Below are positions 8,323 to 15,408 of a DNA stretch of 21,618 nt, piece by piece (positions within the stretch are counted from its first letter, which is position 1; each line of letters begins with the position of its first letter). The notes under the pieces were generated by a model, which saw only the letters and a list, made by a program, of their open reading frames with translations, was not told where the DNA came from and did no database searches. Position numbers and translations under genes: made by a program. This DNA is from an archaeon. GTDB lineage: Archaea; Hydrothermarchaeota; Hydrothermarchaeia; JALTZZ01; JALUTC01. The DNA lies in NCBI GenBank assembly GCA_027051265.1, contig JALTZH010000048.1, positions 1-21,618 of the forward strand, in the 5' to 3' direction.

Positions 8323-9447
8323 ATGACAAGTATTTTGGATGAACTAAAAAAAGGTAGATGGCCAAGTTTTGTTAAAGAATTAGAAAAAACTGGGGATGAA
8401 AGAATTGTTAAATATTATGAAAAATGTTTAAAAGATAAGAAACCTTATTTTGGTCATGGAGGTATAGTTGGAGTAACAGGTTATGAAGCAGGAGTTATAG
8501 GAAGAGTTGCGGTTGGTGAAGCTGCTAAAATATTACCGGAATTCCATCTTTTTAGAATCTTACCACCAGCAGGATACTTTTATACGACAGATGTCTTAAG
8601 AAAAATCTGTGATTGGGTCGATAAGTGGGGATGTAAGCTTCTAAACTTCCATGGCGCTACATACAATCTTCAAGCCTTTGGTATTCCAAGAGATAAACTC
8701 GATCCTGCTTTTGAAGAGTTGGCAAAAATTGGATTTGATTTAGGTGGTTCCGGACCGGATGTAAGAACAGCCGCTTGCTGTATGGGACCAGCGTTATGCG
8801 AGTGGGCGTTAATAGATACGTTAGACATCTATACCACGTTGATGAAGGAATACATCTTCGATATTCATAGACCGAGATTCCCATATAAATTCAAAATCAA
8901 GATATCCGGATGTCCTAACGATTGTACAGCATCTGGAGCAAGAAGTGATTTAGCAGTAATTGGTATATGGAGAGATGATATAAAAATAGATGAAGATGCA
9001 CTAAAGAAATATAAGGATGAAGAACTAGAAATGGTTGCGAAGAGATGTCCATCCGGAGCTATAACTTACAAGAATGGCAAGTTCGAAATAAACAACGATG
9101 CATGTACGAGATGCATGTATTGTATAAACGTATTACACGATGCTCTAAAACCTGGAGATGATCGAGGAGCATCCATTCTAATAGGTGCAAGAGCAAGAGG
9201 AAGATATGGCGCTTTCTTAGCTTGGGTTCTTGTTCCTTTCATGAAACTTGAACCCCCTTATAAAGAACTAAAGGAATTAATTGATAAGATACTAGATTGG
9301 TGGGACGAGCATGGAAATCCAAAAGAGAGGGTTGGTGAAACGATATATAGAATAGGATTTGGAAAATTTTTAAAGGATATAGGTATAGAACCAAAACCAC
9401 AGATGGTTTATAGACCAAGATCGAATCCATTCTGGAAATATTTCTGA
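8323..9447 (+). CDS. dsrA: Dissimilatory sulfite reductase subunit alpha
   Basis: Alpha subunit of the alpha2beta2 siroheme sulfite reductase that reduces sulfite in the cytoplasm during sulfate/sulfite respiration. It starts with the DsrA signature GRWPSFVKEL and HGGIVGVTGYEAGVIGR. The siroheme/[4Fe-4S] motifs are C-x5-C (Cys153, Cys159, in DVRTAACCMGPALCE) and C-x3-C (Cys197, Cys201, in SGCPNDC). The inserted ferredoxin domain has CPSGAI (Cys242) and CTRCMYCINV (Cys261, 264, 267). At 374 residues it is shorter than many DsrA proteins, mainly in the linker after WPSFVKE. GGGGTA precedes the start. dsrB follows after 12 bases. Reductive use is assumed from archaeal context; sequence by eye does not exclude an oxidative type. 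Confidence 0.95.
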   Translation: MTSILDELKKGRWPSFVKELEKTGDERIVKYYEKCLKDKKPYFGHGGIVGVTGYEAGVIGRVAVGEAAKILPEFHLFRILPPAGYFYTTDVLRKICDWVDKWGCKLLNFHGATYNLQAFGIPRDKLDPAFEELAKIGFDLGGSGPDVRTAACCMGPALCEWALIDTLDIYTTLMKEYIFDIHRPRFPYKFKIKISGCPNDCTASGARSDLAVIGIWRDDIKIDEDALKKYKDEELEMVAKRCPSGAITYKNGKFEINNDACTRCMYCINVLHDALKPGDDRGASILIGARARGRYGAFLAWVLVPFMKLEPPYKELKELIDKILDWWDEHGNPKERVGETIYRIGFGKFLKDIGIEPKPQMVYRPRSNPFWKYF

Positions 9448-9459
9448 AGGTGATGTTTT

Positions 9460-10557
9460 ATGGCTATGGAATTAAGAGATATTGGACCTCCTGATTATAA
9501 AAAGTTTTTACATCCAGTAATATTAAAGAATTATGGAAAATGGGTTAAGCATGAAAATGTTAGACCTGGTGTCATCAAGCATATATCTGAGACAGGAGAT
9601 GTTGTTTTTACGGTAAGAGCAGGAATACCGAAGTTTATATCTTCCGATGGTGTTCGATTCCTCTGTGATTTGGCCGATAAATACTGTGATGGATACTTAA
9701 GATTTACAATGAGACATAATATTGAGTTCATTGTTGTTAAGGAAGAGAATGTTGAAAAACTTATAAAAGAGCTAGAAGATGCTGGTTATCCAGTAGGTGG
9801 AACGGAACATAGTCTTAAAGCAATAATAAATTGTGTTGGATATGTACATTGTAACATGGCAGCAACAGATTCACCATCTATCGCTAAGGCATTATACGAA
9901 GCCTTATATGATTACTTTAAGAAAACGGACTTACCAGAGAGAATAAAGATAGCAGTTTCTGGATGTTTAAACATGTGTGGTGCTACAAATGCATCTGATA
10001 TAGCAATAATTGGAATGCATACAAAACCACCTAAAGTTATAGATGAAATCGTTCATGCACAATGTTCTCCAATAGATTTGGTAAAGATATGCCCTACCTA
10101 TGCAATTAAACCAAAGAAAGTAAAAAAGAATGGAAAAATGATTGACTCCGTATCAATAGATGAAGAAAAATGCATGTACTGTGGTAACTGTTATGCGGTA
10201 TGTCCTGGATTACCAATTCATGATCCAGAAAACGATGGCGTATCAATATGGGTAGGAGGAAAAGCTAGCATGACAAAACAAGGATTAATGGAATCAAGAC
10301 TGTTAGTTCCATTTATACCAAATCATCCACCTAAATGGGAAAAAATTGTAGAAATTGTAAAAAAGATAATCGATGTCTATATAGAAAATGCCATGCCAGA
10401 TGAAAGATTGGGAGAAATGATAGAAAGAATCGGCTGGGAAAAATTCTTTGAGCTAGTTGATGTTCCATTTACATATCAACATATAGACGATTTTGTCTTC
10501 GCTTATAGGGATTATAGAAAAGGAATAAGCTTTAGATTTACAAAGCATGTTAAATAA
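9460..10557 (+). CDS. dsrB: Dissimilatory sulfite reductase subunit beta
   Basis: Beta subunit partner of DsrA. Opening DIGPPDYKKFLHPVILKNYG and GVRFLCDLADKYCDGYLRFT are DsrB hallmarks. Cluster ligands read C-x5-C (Cys125, Cys131, NCVGYVHC) and C-x3-C (Cys169, Cys173, SGCLNMCGA). The ferredoxin domain has CPTYAI (Cys211) and CMYCGNCYAVCPG (Cys238, 241, 244, 248). Bacterial DsrB as I remember it usually has ACCxNMCGAVHC and a single upstream cysteine, so the ligand arrangement here differs. AAGGTGAT 8 bases upstream is a strong ribosome site. No dsrC, dsrD, dsrMKJOP, sat or apr genes are in the window. The gene is followed by a T-rich terminator and a convergent operon. Confidence 0.95.
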   Translation: MAMELRDIGPPDYKKFLHPVILKNYGKWVKHENVRPGVIKHISETGDVVFTVRAGIPKFISSDGVRFLCDLADKYCDGYLRFTMRHNIEFIVVKEENVEKLIKELEDAGYPVGGTEHSLKAIINCVGYVHCNMAATDSPSIAKALYEALYDYFKKTDLPERIKIAVSGCLNMCGATNASDIAIIGMHTKPPKVIDEIVHAQCSPIDLVKICPTYAIKPKKVKKNGKMIDSVSIDEEKCMYCGNCYAVCPGLPIHDPENDGVSIWVGGKASMTKQGLMESRLLVPFIPNHPPKWEKIVEIVKKIIDVYIENAMPDERLGEMIERIGWEKFFELVDVPFTYQHIDDFVFAYRDYRKGISFRFTKHVK

Positions 10558-10577
10558 TTTTTATTTTATTTTTTTCT
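10557..10577 (+). terminator. Poly-T terminator after dsrB
   Basis: Immediately after the dsrB stop the strand is a run of T tracts broken by single A residues, ending in seven T. This is the usual archaeal intrinsic terminator form. The convergent gene ends at 10576. Confidence 0.55.
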
Positions 10578-13218
10578 AATAATATAACCTTCTAATAACA
10601 AGAATTATAACTATAATCAAACCGACTACGAATGCAAGTAAATATTTGTTAAAAATTTTCCTTTTTTGAATAACGGTTTTATTTGTAGGTACCTTTATGT
10701 ATGGTGTTTTTGTTTTCTTTGATATATTTACTTTTGGAACTTTTTTAGTTGGAGTATAAACTGTTAAATTTAAGTTTTTCTTTAGTTCTAGTTCAAAGTT
10801 TTTTATGTAAGCTATTGCTTCAAGACTCATGTTTTTAGTAGCTTTTACGTTAAATGAACCTCTTACACTATCTCCTGGATTTAATCTAAACGTAAACGTC
10901 TTATTTAAATTGATGAATTTCAAATCGATATCACAATAGACATCACCAACATTTTTTAACGTATAAATGATCGTAACCTGTTTTTTATCGGTTAAAGTCA
11001 CGTTTGTTTTTTTTGTCTCGTTAAAGAATACATCAAATAACAATTTTGGATATTTTCCGGTTACATTTATTTTGAAAGGTACTTGTTTATAAAGATTTTC
11101 ACCAATGATTTCTAAAATATTCCTAAATACACCATAGTAAAACGGTTTCAATTCATGATACAATATAATTTTTTCGTTTGGTTTAATAGTTAGCTTAACA
11201 GTTCTACTTCCATTAATAACTTGTACCAATTTATCAAAAATGTAGTTTAATAAAAATGTTCCTGTTCTATTTCCGTTGTTTTCAACAACCGTTATTAGTT
11301 TAACTTTATATCCAAGAGGAATCTCTACATAATTTTTCTTTGTTTTTTCGAAATATAATTTTATTGATAAATTTGCTTCTTCGAAAAGTATATATCTAGC
11401 GATGTCTAACGTATATGGACATAAGAATTCGTAAACGTTGTTATAGCCATCTTTAGCATGAATTATAGTAGTAATGTTATATACTCCTTTCTCAGGAATA
11501 AAAAACGTTATATCTATAGGAGGAGTCTCAGTTACAGTATCGGGATTTAATTCATCAAGTTTTAACGTTACATAACTAGTACCTATCATTGCTCTTCCAG
11601 TATAATCTTTAACTATAAATTTCTCTGGATATTTTAGTTCCATCCATATCTCCTTAGCTGTAAGAGGTCCTTCATTTGATATTGAAATCTTTAGATTAAA
11701 AAGATATCCTTTAATTTTAGGATCATAAACGATCGAATAACTAGGAATACATCTAATATACAATCCAACATATATTTTTAATTTTCGTTCAACTTTTTCA
11801 TATCTGTTATAATATTCATCATAATATATTAGAGTTAAGACGAGTGAGTATTCACCGTAGCTTCTAAACGTATAAATTATCTCATTAGAAATTTTTTCAT
11901 TTGGATATATATATTCTAAATTTATATTTTTTGATGATAGAACATGTTGTGTAGCATTTAATATTGAAAGTTGTATTGAAATATTTTTTAAGACAACATT
12001 TCCAGCGTAATGTATAATCGTTTTAAACTTATAAGATTTATTTATGTTCAATTTTATAGCTTTGATTTTTTCTTTCTCCAACTCTTTTAGATAGATATCG
12101 TTTATATAGTAATCAACATCAAAAGCTATTTTTCGAACCTTTTTAAATTTTATTGTTATTGGTTTAGATTCAATGAAAAATTCTCTCTCAATACATTTAT
12201 CAATAACCCTAACCTTTAGTTTTTGTGTGAATTCTATTTCATTACTCGAGGTTATTAAATAGGATAACACGATCTCATCAATTCGATTAACATCACCTGA
12301 GAATTCGTTATCACCTATAACAGATATAACGGAAGGATATTCATTTTCAACAAGCATTTTGTATCCTTTCTTACAGGTTCCTCTTATATATATGGTATCA
12401 GTAATTCGTACTTTTTCATTTGGTTCAGCATATTCTTTAGGTTTATTCCTTTCAAAATCCCACGGGTATGTAATATTTCTAAAAATCTTTACATCTACAC
12501 CACCGATAATTTCTATAGGTATACTTATACTTTGATAATCTTTTCTTAGCTTATTTGTAGCTAAATTTATGTACTCATAATATACTCCTAAAACAATTTC
12601 CGATTTTGTTGTATTTATAATACCTCCCAATTTAAAATGAAATCTAATTTTTTCTTCCCTACAACTTGGATATAATGTTGATATAAAATCTGTTGGTTCA
12701 ATTAATTCAAGAGTTATAAACTTATCATAAATTGGTTTAATACTTATATTCTTAGCATTGAGATAACCGCAATTCCTTATAAACAAATCAACGTAAAACT
12801 TTTCGTAAGAATAAAGTTTTGATTTTTCAATTTCATACCTTAAAAATATCGAAGGCCTTTTTTCCAATATTATTTCAACCGTAGATACTTTACCAACAGC
12901 TGAATACGAAACGTGTTTTATCTTTATACTATCATCTATAGAGTATTGATCACCTTCATTCAATATAAGACTTGAAGGCAAGAGTTGCTCTCCGTTTAGA
13001 TAAATATAAAATTCGTTATATCTTTTTGTTTTGTTCACACTCAATATACTGTTACCCCAAGGGATTAAAAATCCTTTTCCATCTTCGATTAGACATTCGT
13101 ACTGAACAAACCCCCATTCGGTATCATTACTTGGAATTAAAGATTTAATCGTACATGTTTCTGCTTCAATTGTGTATAGAAAAATCATTGATACTAAAAG
13201 CAAATATATTTTATTCAT
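10576..13218 (-). CDS. Large secreted, C-terminally anchored repeat-domain protein (COG1361-like)
   Basis: An 880-residue extracytoplasmic protein. Residues 1-19 are a Sec signal peptide (MNKIYLLLVSMIFLYTIEA). The C-terminus is a membrane helix (about 859-875, YLLAFVVGLIIVIILVI) closed by RRLYY, so the bulk lies outside the cell. The body is rich in beta-strand patterns and consists of recurring modules built around phrases like VRNCGYLNAKNISIKP, YAGNVVLKNISIQL, SNEGPLTAKEIWMELK, ENNGNRTGTFLLNY and KNVGDVYCDI. These match the CARDB/COG1361 type of archaeal surface adhesive domains. Many N-x-S/T sequons suggest glycosylation. Its start overlaps the end of the Lon-like protease gene by 8 bases, so the two are translated together. 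The function is unknown: S-layer-associated or a substrate/partner of the protease are inferences. Confidence 0.75.
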   Translation of the reverse strand: MNKIYLLLVSMIFLYTIEAETCTIKSLIPSNDTEWGFVQYECLIEDGKGFLIPWGNSILSVNKTKRYNEFYIYLNGEQLLPSSLILNEGDQYSIDDSIKIKHVSYSAVGKVSTVEIILEKRPSIFLRYEIEKSKLYSYEKFYVDLFIRNCGYLNAKNISIKPIYDKFITLELIEPTDFISTLYPSCREEKIRFHFKLGGIINTTKSEIVLGVYYEYINLATNKLRKDYQSISIPIEIIGGVDVKIFRNITYPWDFERNKPKEYAEPNEKVRITDTIYIRGTCKKGYKMLVENEYPSVISVIGDNEFSGDVNRIDEIVLSYLITSSNEIEFTQKLKVRVIDKCIEREFFIESKPITIKFKKVRKIAFDVDYYINDIYLKELEKEKIKAIKLNINKSYKFKTIIHYAGNVVLKNISIQLSILNATQHVLSSKNINLEYIYPNEKISNEIIYTFRSYGEYSLVLTLIYYDEYYNRYEKVERKLKIYVGLYIRCIPSYSIVYDPKIKGYLFNLKISISNEGPLTAKEIWMELKYPEKFIVKDYTGRAMIGTSYVTLKLDELNPDTVTETPPIDITFFIPEKGVYNITTIIHAKDGYNNVYEFLCPYTLDIARYILFEEANLSIKLYFEKTKKNYVEIPLGYKVKLITVVENNGNRTGTFLLNYIFDKLVQVINGSRTVKLTIKPNEKIILYHELKPFYYGVFRNILEIIGENLYKQVPFKINVTGKYPKLLFDVFFNETKKTNVTLTDKKQVTIIYTLKNVGDVYCDIDLKFINLNKTFTFRLNPGDSVRGSFNVKATKNMSLEAIAYIKNFELELKKNLNLTVYTPTKKVPKVNISKKTKTPYIKVPTNKTVIQKRKIFNKYLLAFVVGLIIVIILVIRRLYY

Positions 13219-13912
13219 ATAATATAATTGGAATTATTTCAACAAGATTTTTAGCACGAATTATTCTGATATCATGTTTTTCAAATGGTTTGTTTTGATG
13301 AGGAATTATAACAGTTTTAAATCCATTATCTTTTGCAACTCTTATCTTCTTATCAACATCATATATCGGTAGAAGATCACCGTTGAGATTAATCTCTCCA
13401 GTCACTATTATATCGTCCTTTAAAGATTTGTTTAAAACTAATGCAATACATGCCAACGCAACCATTGCCGATGCACTCTTTCCATCTAAAATATAATTGG
13501 TATTATTTGTATAGAATACGATACCAAGTTTTTTTCCCGTGAATTTTTCACAAAATCTTATAGCAATTTTTACTCCCTGTTGAAATCTTATGGTATACAA
13601 ATTTTTATCAACATTAATAAACAAACCATCGTGTTTAGATATTGCAATCTTAACATTTAGGACAGAATCTTTCGATAAAATATAAAAGTTTAAGCTCCTT
13701 TCTTTAGAAAAATTTGAACACGTATAAATATTTGTGATATTATAAGTTATATTATAAAATATATATGTAATATTTTTATATAAATTTGTAACATTTTTAG
13801 GATTCGATATTTTTGTTTCAGATATGTTTTGGACTTTAAGAAAAATTATTGAATTGGTAAGAATAATTATTATCGTTAAAAGTATAAATGTATAATTAAA
13901 TAATTTTTTCAT
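13211..13912 (-). CDS. Membrane-anchored Lon-domain (S16) protease, COG1750-like
   Basis: A 233-residue protein with an N-terminal membrane anchor (about 8-27, TFILLTIIIILTNSIIFL), a spacer rich in N-x-T sequons and a C-terminal Lon protease domain without ATPase. Catalytic Ser146 lies in LDGKSASAMVAL and Lys189 in YDVDKKIRVAKDNGFKTVIIP. Their spacing of 43 residues equals that between Ser679 and Lys722 of E. coli Lon, and VTGEINLNGDLLPI between them is typical. The motif is GKSASA rather than GPSAGA. The Lon domain is predicted outside the membrane. The gene is the first of a two-gene operon with the large surface protein. It begins 12 bases downstream of a CRISPR-repeat-like leader unit and has no obvious Shine-Dalgarno. 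The substrate is unknown. Confidence 0.8.
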   Translation of the reverse strand: MKKLFNYTFILLTIIIILTNSIIFLKVQNISETKISNPKNVTNLYKNITYIFYNITYNITNIYTCSNFSKERSLNFYILSKDSVLNVKIAISKHDGLFINVDKNLYTIRFQQGVKIAIRFCEKFTGKKLGIVFYTNNTNYILDGKSASAMVALACIALVLNKSLKDDIIVTGEINLNGDLLPIYDVDKKIRVAKDNGFKTVIIPHQNKPFEKHDIRIIRAKNLVEIIPIILYE

Positions 13913-13924
13913 AAATATAATAAT

Positions 13925-14100
13925 CTTTCAATACTACCTTTCAATACTACAAGTATAATTTAAAACCTATATCATTCCCGAACTTAAGTATTTCGAGTCA
14001 CAAAATATATATATAGATAAAAAAATGAGGAAAAAATGCAAATAATTATTAAATAATTAAATATTAAAAGTTATTTCATTCTTATAAGTCTTAACTTCTT
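13925..14100 (-). repeat. CRISPR leader-repeat-like unit, copy 1 (no spacers)
   Basis: Minus strand order: AT-rich leader-like segment, TATA-like box (14004-14015), a weak dyad (13977-13997), then a 29-base unit at 13938-13966 that starts GTTTTAAATTATAC and ends GTAGTATTGAAAG. ATTGAAAG ends are typical of archaeal CRISPR repeats, and the unit folds into a 5-bp hairpin with wobble pairs. The last 13 bases (GTAGTATTGAAAG) are repeated once more in tandem at 13925-13937. There is no spacer: the Lon-like protease gene starts 12 bases later. A second copy of the same unit is at 19200-19345, with 28 of 29 repeat bases and most of the leader conserved. It may be a collapsed CRISPR array or a promoter/5' UTR derived from one. 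Confidence 0.5.
14004..14015 (-). promoter_or_regulatory. TATA-like box in leader copy 1
   Basis: An alternating AT box about 100 bases upstream of the Lon-like protease start, conserved at the matching place in copy 2 (19267-19278). The predicted transcript would start near 13983, within the dyad, and run through the repeat-like unit into the protease gene. Confidence 0.4.
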
Positions 14101-14109
14101 GATCCTCTT

Positions 14110-14136
14110 CCTCATACTAAAGTGTGAGGATTTCTT
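14110..14136 (-). repeat. TnpB-tail-like hairpin, copy C
   Basis: On the plus strand CCTCATAC (14110-14117), loop TAAA, GTGTGAGG (14122-14129) is an 8-bp stem with one G-T pair. Read on the minus strand with its flank it is AAGAAATCCTCACACTTTAG, the form of the hairpin at the end of many IS200/IS605-type elements. It lies just upstream of leader copy 1, in the same relative place as copy B beside leader copy 2. Confidence 0.4.
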
Positions 14137-14234
14137 GTGGTGAGGTTTGTAGTCAACTGTTAAAGGAAATGCTATAGTTTGAGAATTGGATTTAGATCTG
14201 TTGATGATATCTGATAAATTTTAAGCTTAATAGA

Positions 14235-14630
14235 ATGAAAGGTTCATATATATTAATAATCTTTCTTAAAGAGGATAGGGTAATAGATGTAGGAAAGCTC
14301 GGAAGATTTCTCTTTCCAAAAGGATATTATGCATACGTAGGATCTGCAATGAACAGCATTGAAAAAAGAATCGAGAGATATTTAAGAAGAGATAAAAAAC
14401 TGAAGTGGCATATAGATTATCTACTCTTATATGGAAAGGTTGTTTATGTTTTTAAGATTCCGAGCGAAAAGAAGATAGAATGCAGGGTTGCAAGAAAGAT
14501 AGAGAGTATCGGCAGAATTGTTGCCAAGAAGTTTGGTTCAACAGATTGCAATTGTAGATCACACTTATTTTACTTTTCCTATGACCCTAAGAATAATATT
14601 TCCAACATGCTTAACGATATTCAGCTGTAA
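14235..14630 (+). CDS. DUF123 / GIY-YIG domain protein
   Basis: A 131-residue stand-alone DUF123 protein, part of the GIY-YIG nuclease superfamily and sometimes fused to endonuclease III. Key sequence is FPKGYYAYVGSAMNSIEKRIERYL (about 28-51, the YVG half of GIY-YIG with its arginine helix), KKLKWHIDYLL (about 55-65) and the closing DCNCRSHLFYFSYDP. Length is normal for free-standing members. It has no clear ribosome site before ATG 14235, so leaderless expression is possible. It overlaps, tail to tail, a possible small minus-strand ORF. Substrate is unknown; structure-specific DNA cleavage is an inference from the fold. Confidence 0.85.
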   Translation: MKGSYILIIFLKEDRVIDVGKLGRFLFPKGYYAYVGSAMNSIEKRIERYLRRDKKLKWHIDYLLLYGKVVYVFKIPSEKKIECRVARKIESIGRIVAKKFGSTDCNCRSHLFYFSYDPKNNISNMLNDIQL

Positions 14631-14784
14631 GAATTTTTCTCATTTCCTCCGAAATTTTAATATCTATACTCTTTAACCTTAAAAAGCTCCTCTTTCCTTG
14701 CAATAAAATTTCCTCTATGATCATCATCCTCTTTTCCACTCTTATCTGAATTTCTTTTTTCCTTATACTTTCAGTTTCTTTCAC
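14611..14784 (-). CDS. Possible small charged protein (57 aa)
   Basis: A GTG-started reading frame giving 57 residues, beginning MKETESIRKKEIQIRVEK and ending SEEMRKILTAEYR. Composition is protein-like (amphipathic, many K/E/R, no stop for 58 codons in AT-rich DNA). It overlaps the 3' end of the DUF123 gene by 20 bases. There is no good ribosome site, and TTAAATATTACTTAA about 50-65 bases upstream could be a TATA box. I do not recognise a family. It could also be a fragment of a longer gene. Confidence 0.35.
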   Translation of the reverse strand: MKETESIRKKEIQIRVEKRMMIIEEILLQGKRSFLRLKSIDIKISEEMRKILTAEYR

Positions 14785-14857
14785 ATTATTGCTGAAGAAT
14801 TACAGATTCGATGCTGTTTTTGATTTAAGTAATATTTAAGCATGAAAAGAAGTGTTA

Positions 14858-15024
14858 AAATATTTTTGCTTTGCTGCAACTTAAACAACGAGTCATGAGT
14901 TTTCCAGCACATTTTCGTAACGATTAAAAAGGAGCGTGAAATTCAACTAAAATTGAACATAGCCTTTCATCTTTATTAAGTCTCTTCTTTTTGTTTTTAA
15001 ATTTGCAACAAAGCAAAATATTTA
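14858..15024. repeat. Inverted-repeat pair X (about 22 bp arms)
   Basis: AAATATTTTTGCTTTGCTGC (from 14858 to 14880 including AAC) is matched in inverse orientation by TTGCAACAAAGCAAAATATT (15003-15024) with one mismatch and one missing A. The 122-base interior has no open frame of note. The inner end touches pair Y. The shape is that of a small non-autonomous (MITE-like) element. Confidence 0.5.
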
Positions 15025-15154
15025 CCTTAGCTCCCATCAAAAGCAATAGGGTTGAAAGTATAAAAGTTCGTTGGATATGAGCAACGAAGATATGTTCGAT
15101 GATAAAGTTATAACAACTATCGTTCACGTTACCTTTTGATGGGAACTAAGGTAA
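15022..15154. repeat. Inverted-repeat pair Y (22 bp arms), MITE-like
   Basis: TTACCTTAGCTCCCATCAAA (arm 15022-15043) and its inverse at 15133-15154 match at 21 of 22 positions, enclosing 89 bases. The interior has a TATA-like box and a 20-codon open frame that stops inside the right arm. No clear target-site duplication was found. The arms are far longer than chance allows in 133 bases. Either a miniature transposable element or a hairpin-forming RNA would fit. Confidence 0.6.
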
Positions 15155-15256
15155 TATTTTTTATTAACATTCTATGATGCTATATAACGTGGAAAAAGTA
15201 GTAACGTTGAAAATATACTTTGTTTAATTTAATTACGTTTGTTAACATTACAACTT

Positions 15257-15408
15257 ATGTATAAGCTAAATGATGAAGCTCTCACGATAAAAGAAGATGG
15301 AAAAAAACTTTTCAGCGTTGCTGATCATTACTTAATGTTGATGATGCTACTTTGAGGAGAGAACGACTATTAAAGATATATATGGAGGAAAGTTTCGATG
15401 AAATATAG
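15257..15408 (+). pseudogene. Broken small gene (frameshifted)
   Basis: Two reading frames join into one protein-like sequence: MYKLNDEALTIKEDGKKLFS... from 15257 stops at 15353-15355, and the adjoining frame from about 15343 continues DATLRRERLLKIYMEESFDE to a stop at 15406-15408. That stop overlaps the start of the next broken gene (15398), as real operon genes do. One frameshift near 15340-15350 would repair it. The family is not recognised. The coding nature is inferred from composition and the operon-like overlap. Confidence 0.4.

Larger units (their letters stand above)
14785..15256. other. Non-coding stretch with inverted-repeat elements
   Basis: No credible intact gene. The stretch holds two inverted-repeat pairs (14858/15003 and 15022/15133, listed separately), a TATA-like GTATAAAAG near 15057-15065 followed by a 20-codon frame at 15077-15139 (MSNEDMFDDKVITTIVHVTF), and otherwise AT-rich sequence. 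The region looks like the decayed end of an accessory island. Confidence 0.5.

Noticed and set aside
14190-14217. C/D box sRNA (TGATGAT followed by CTGA)
   Set aside because: C and D boxes are only a few bases apart, leaving no guide segment, and no C'/D' pair is seen.
14924-15127. 67-codon minus-strand frame in the inverted-repeat region
   Set aside because: It crosses the junction of two inverted-repeat elements and has a non-protein-like composition.
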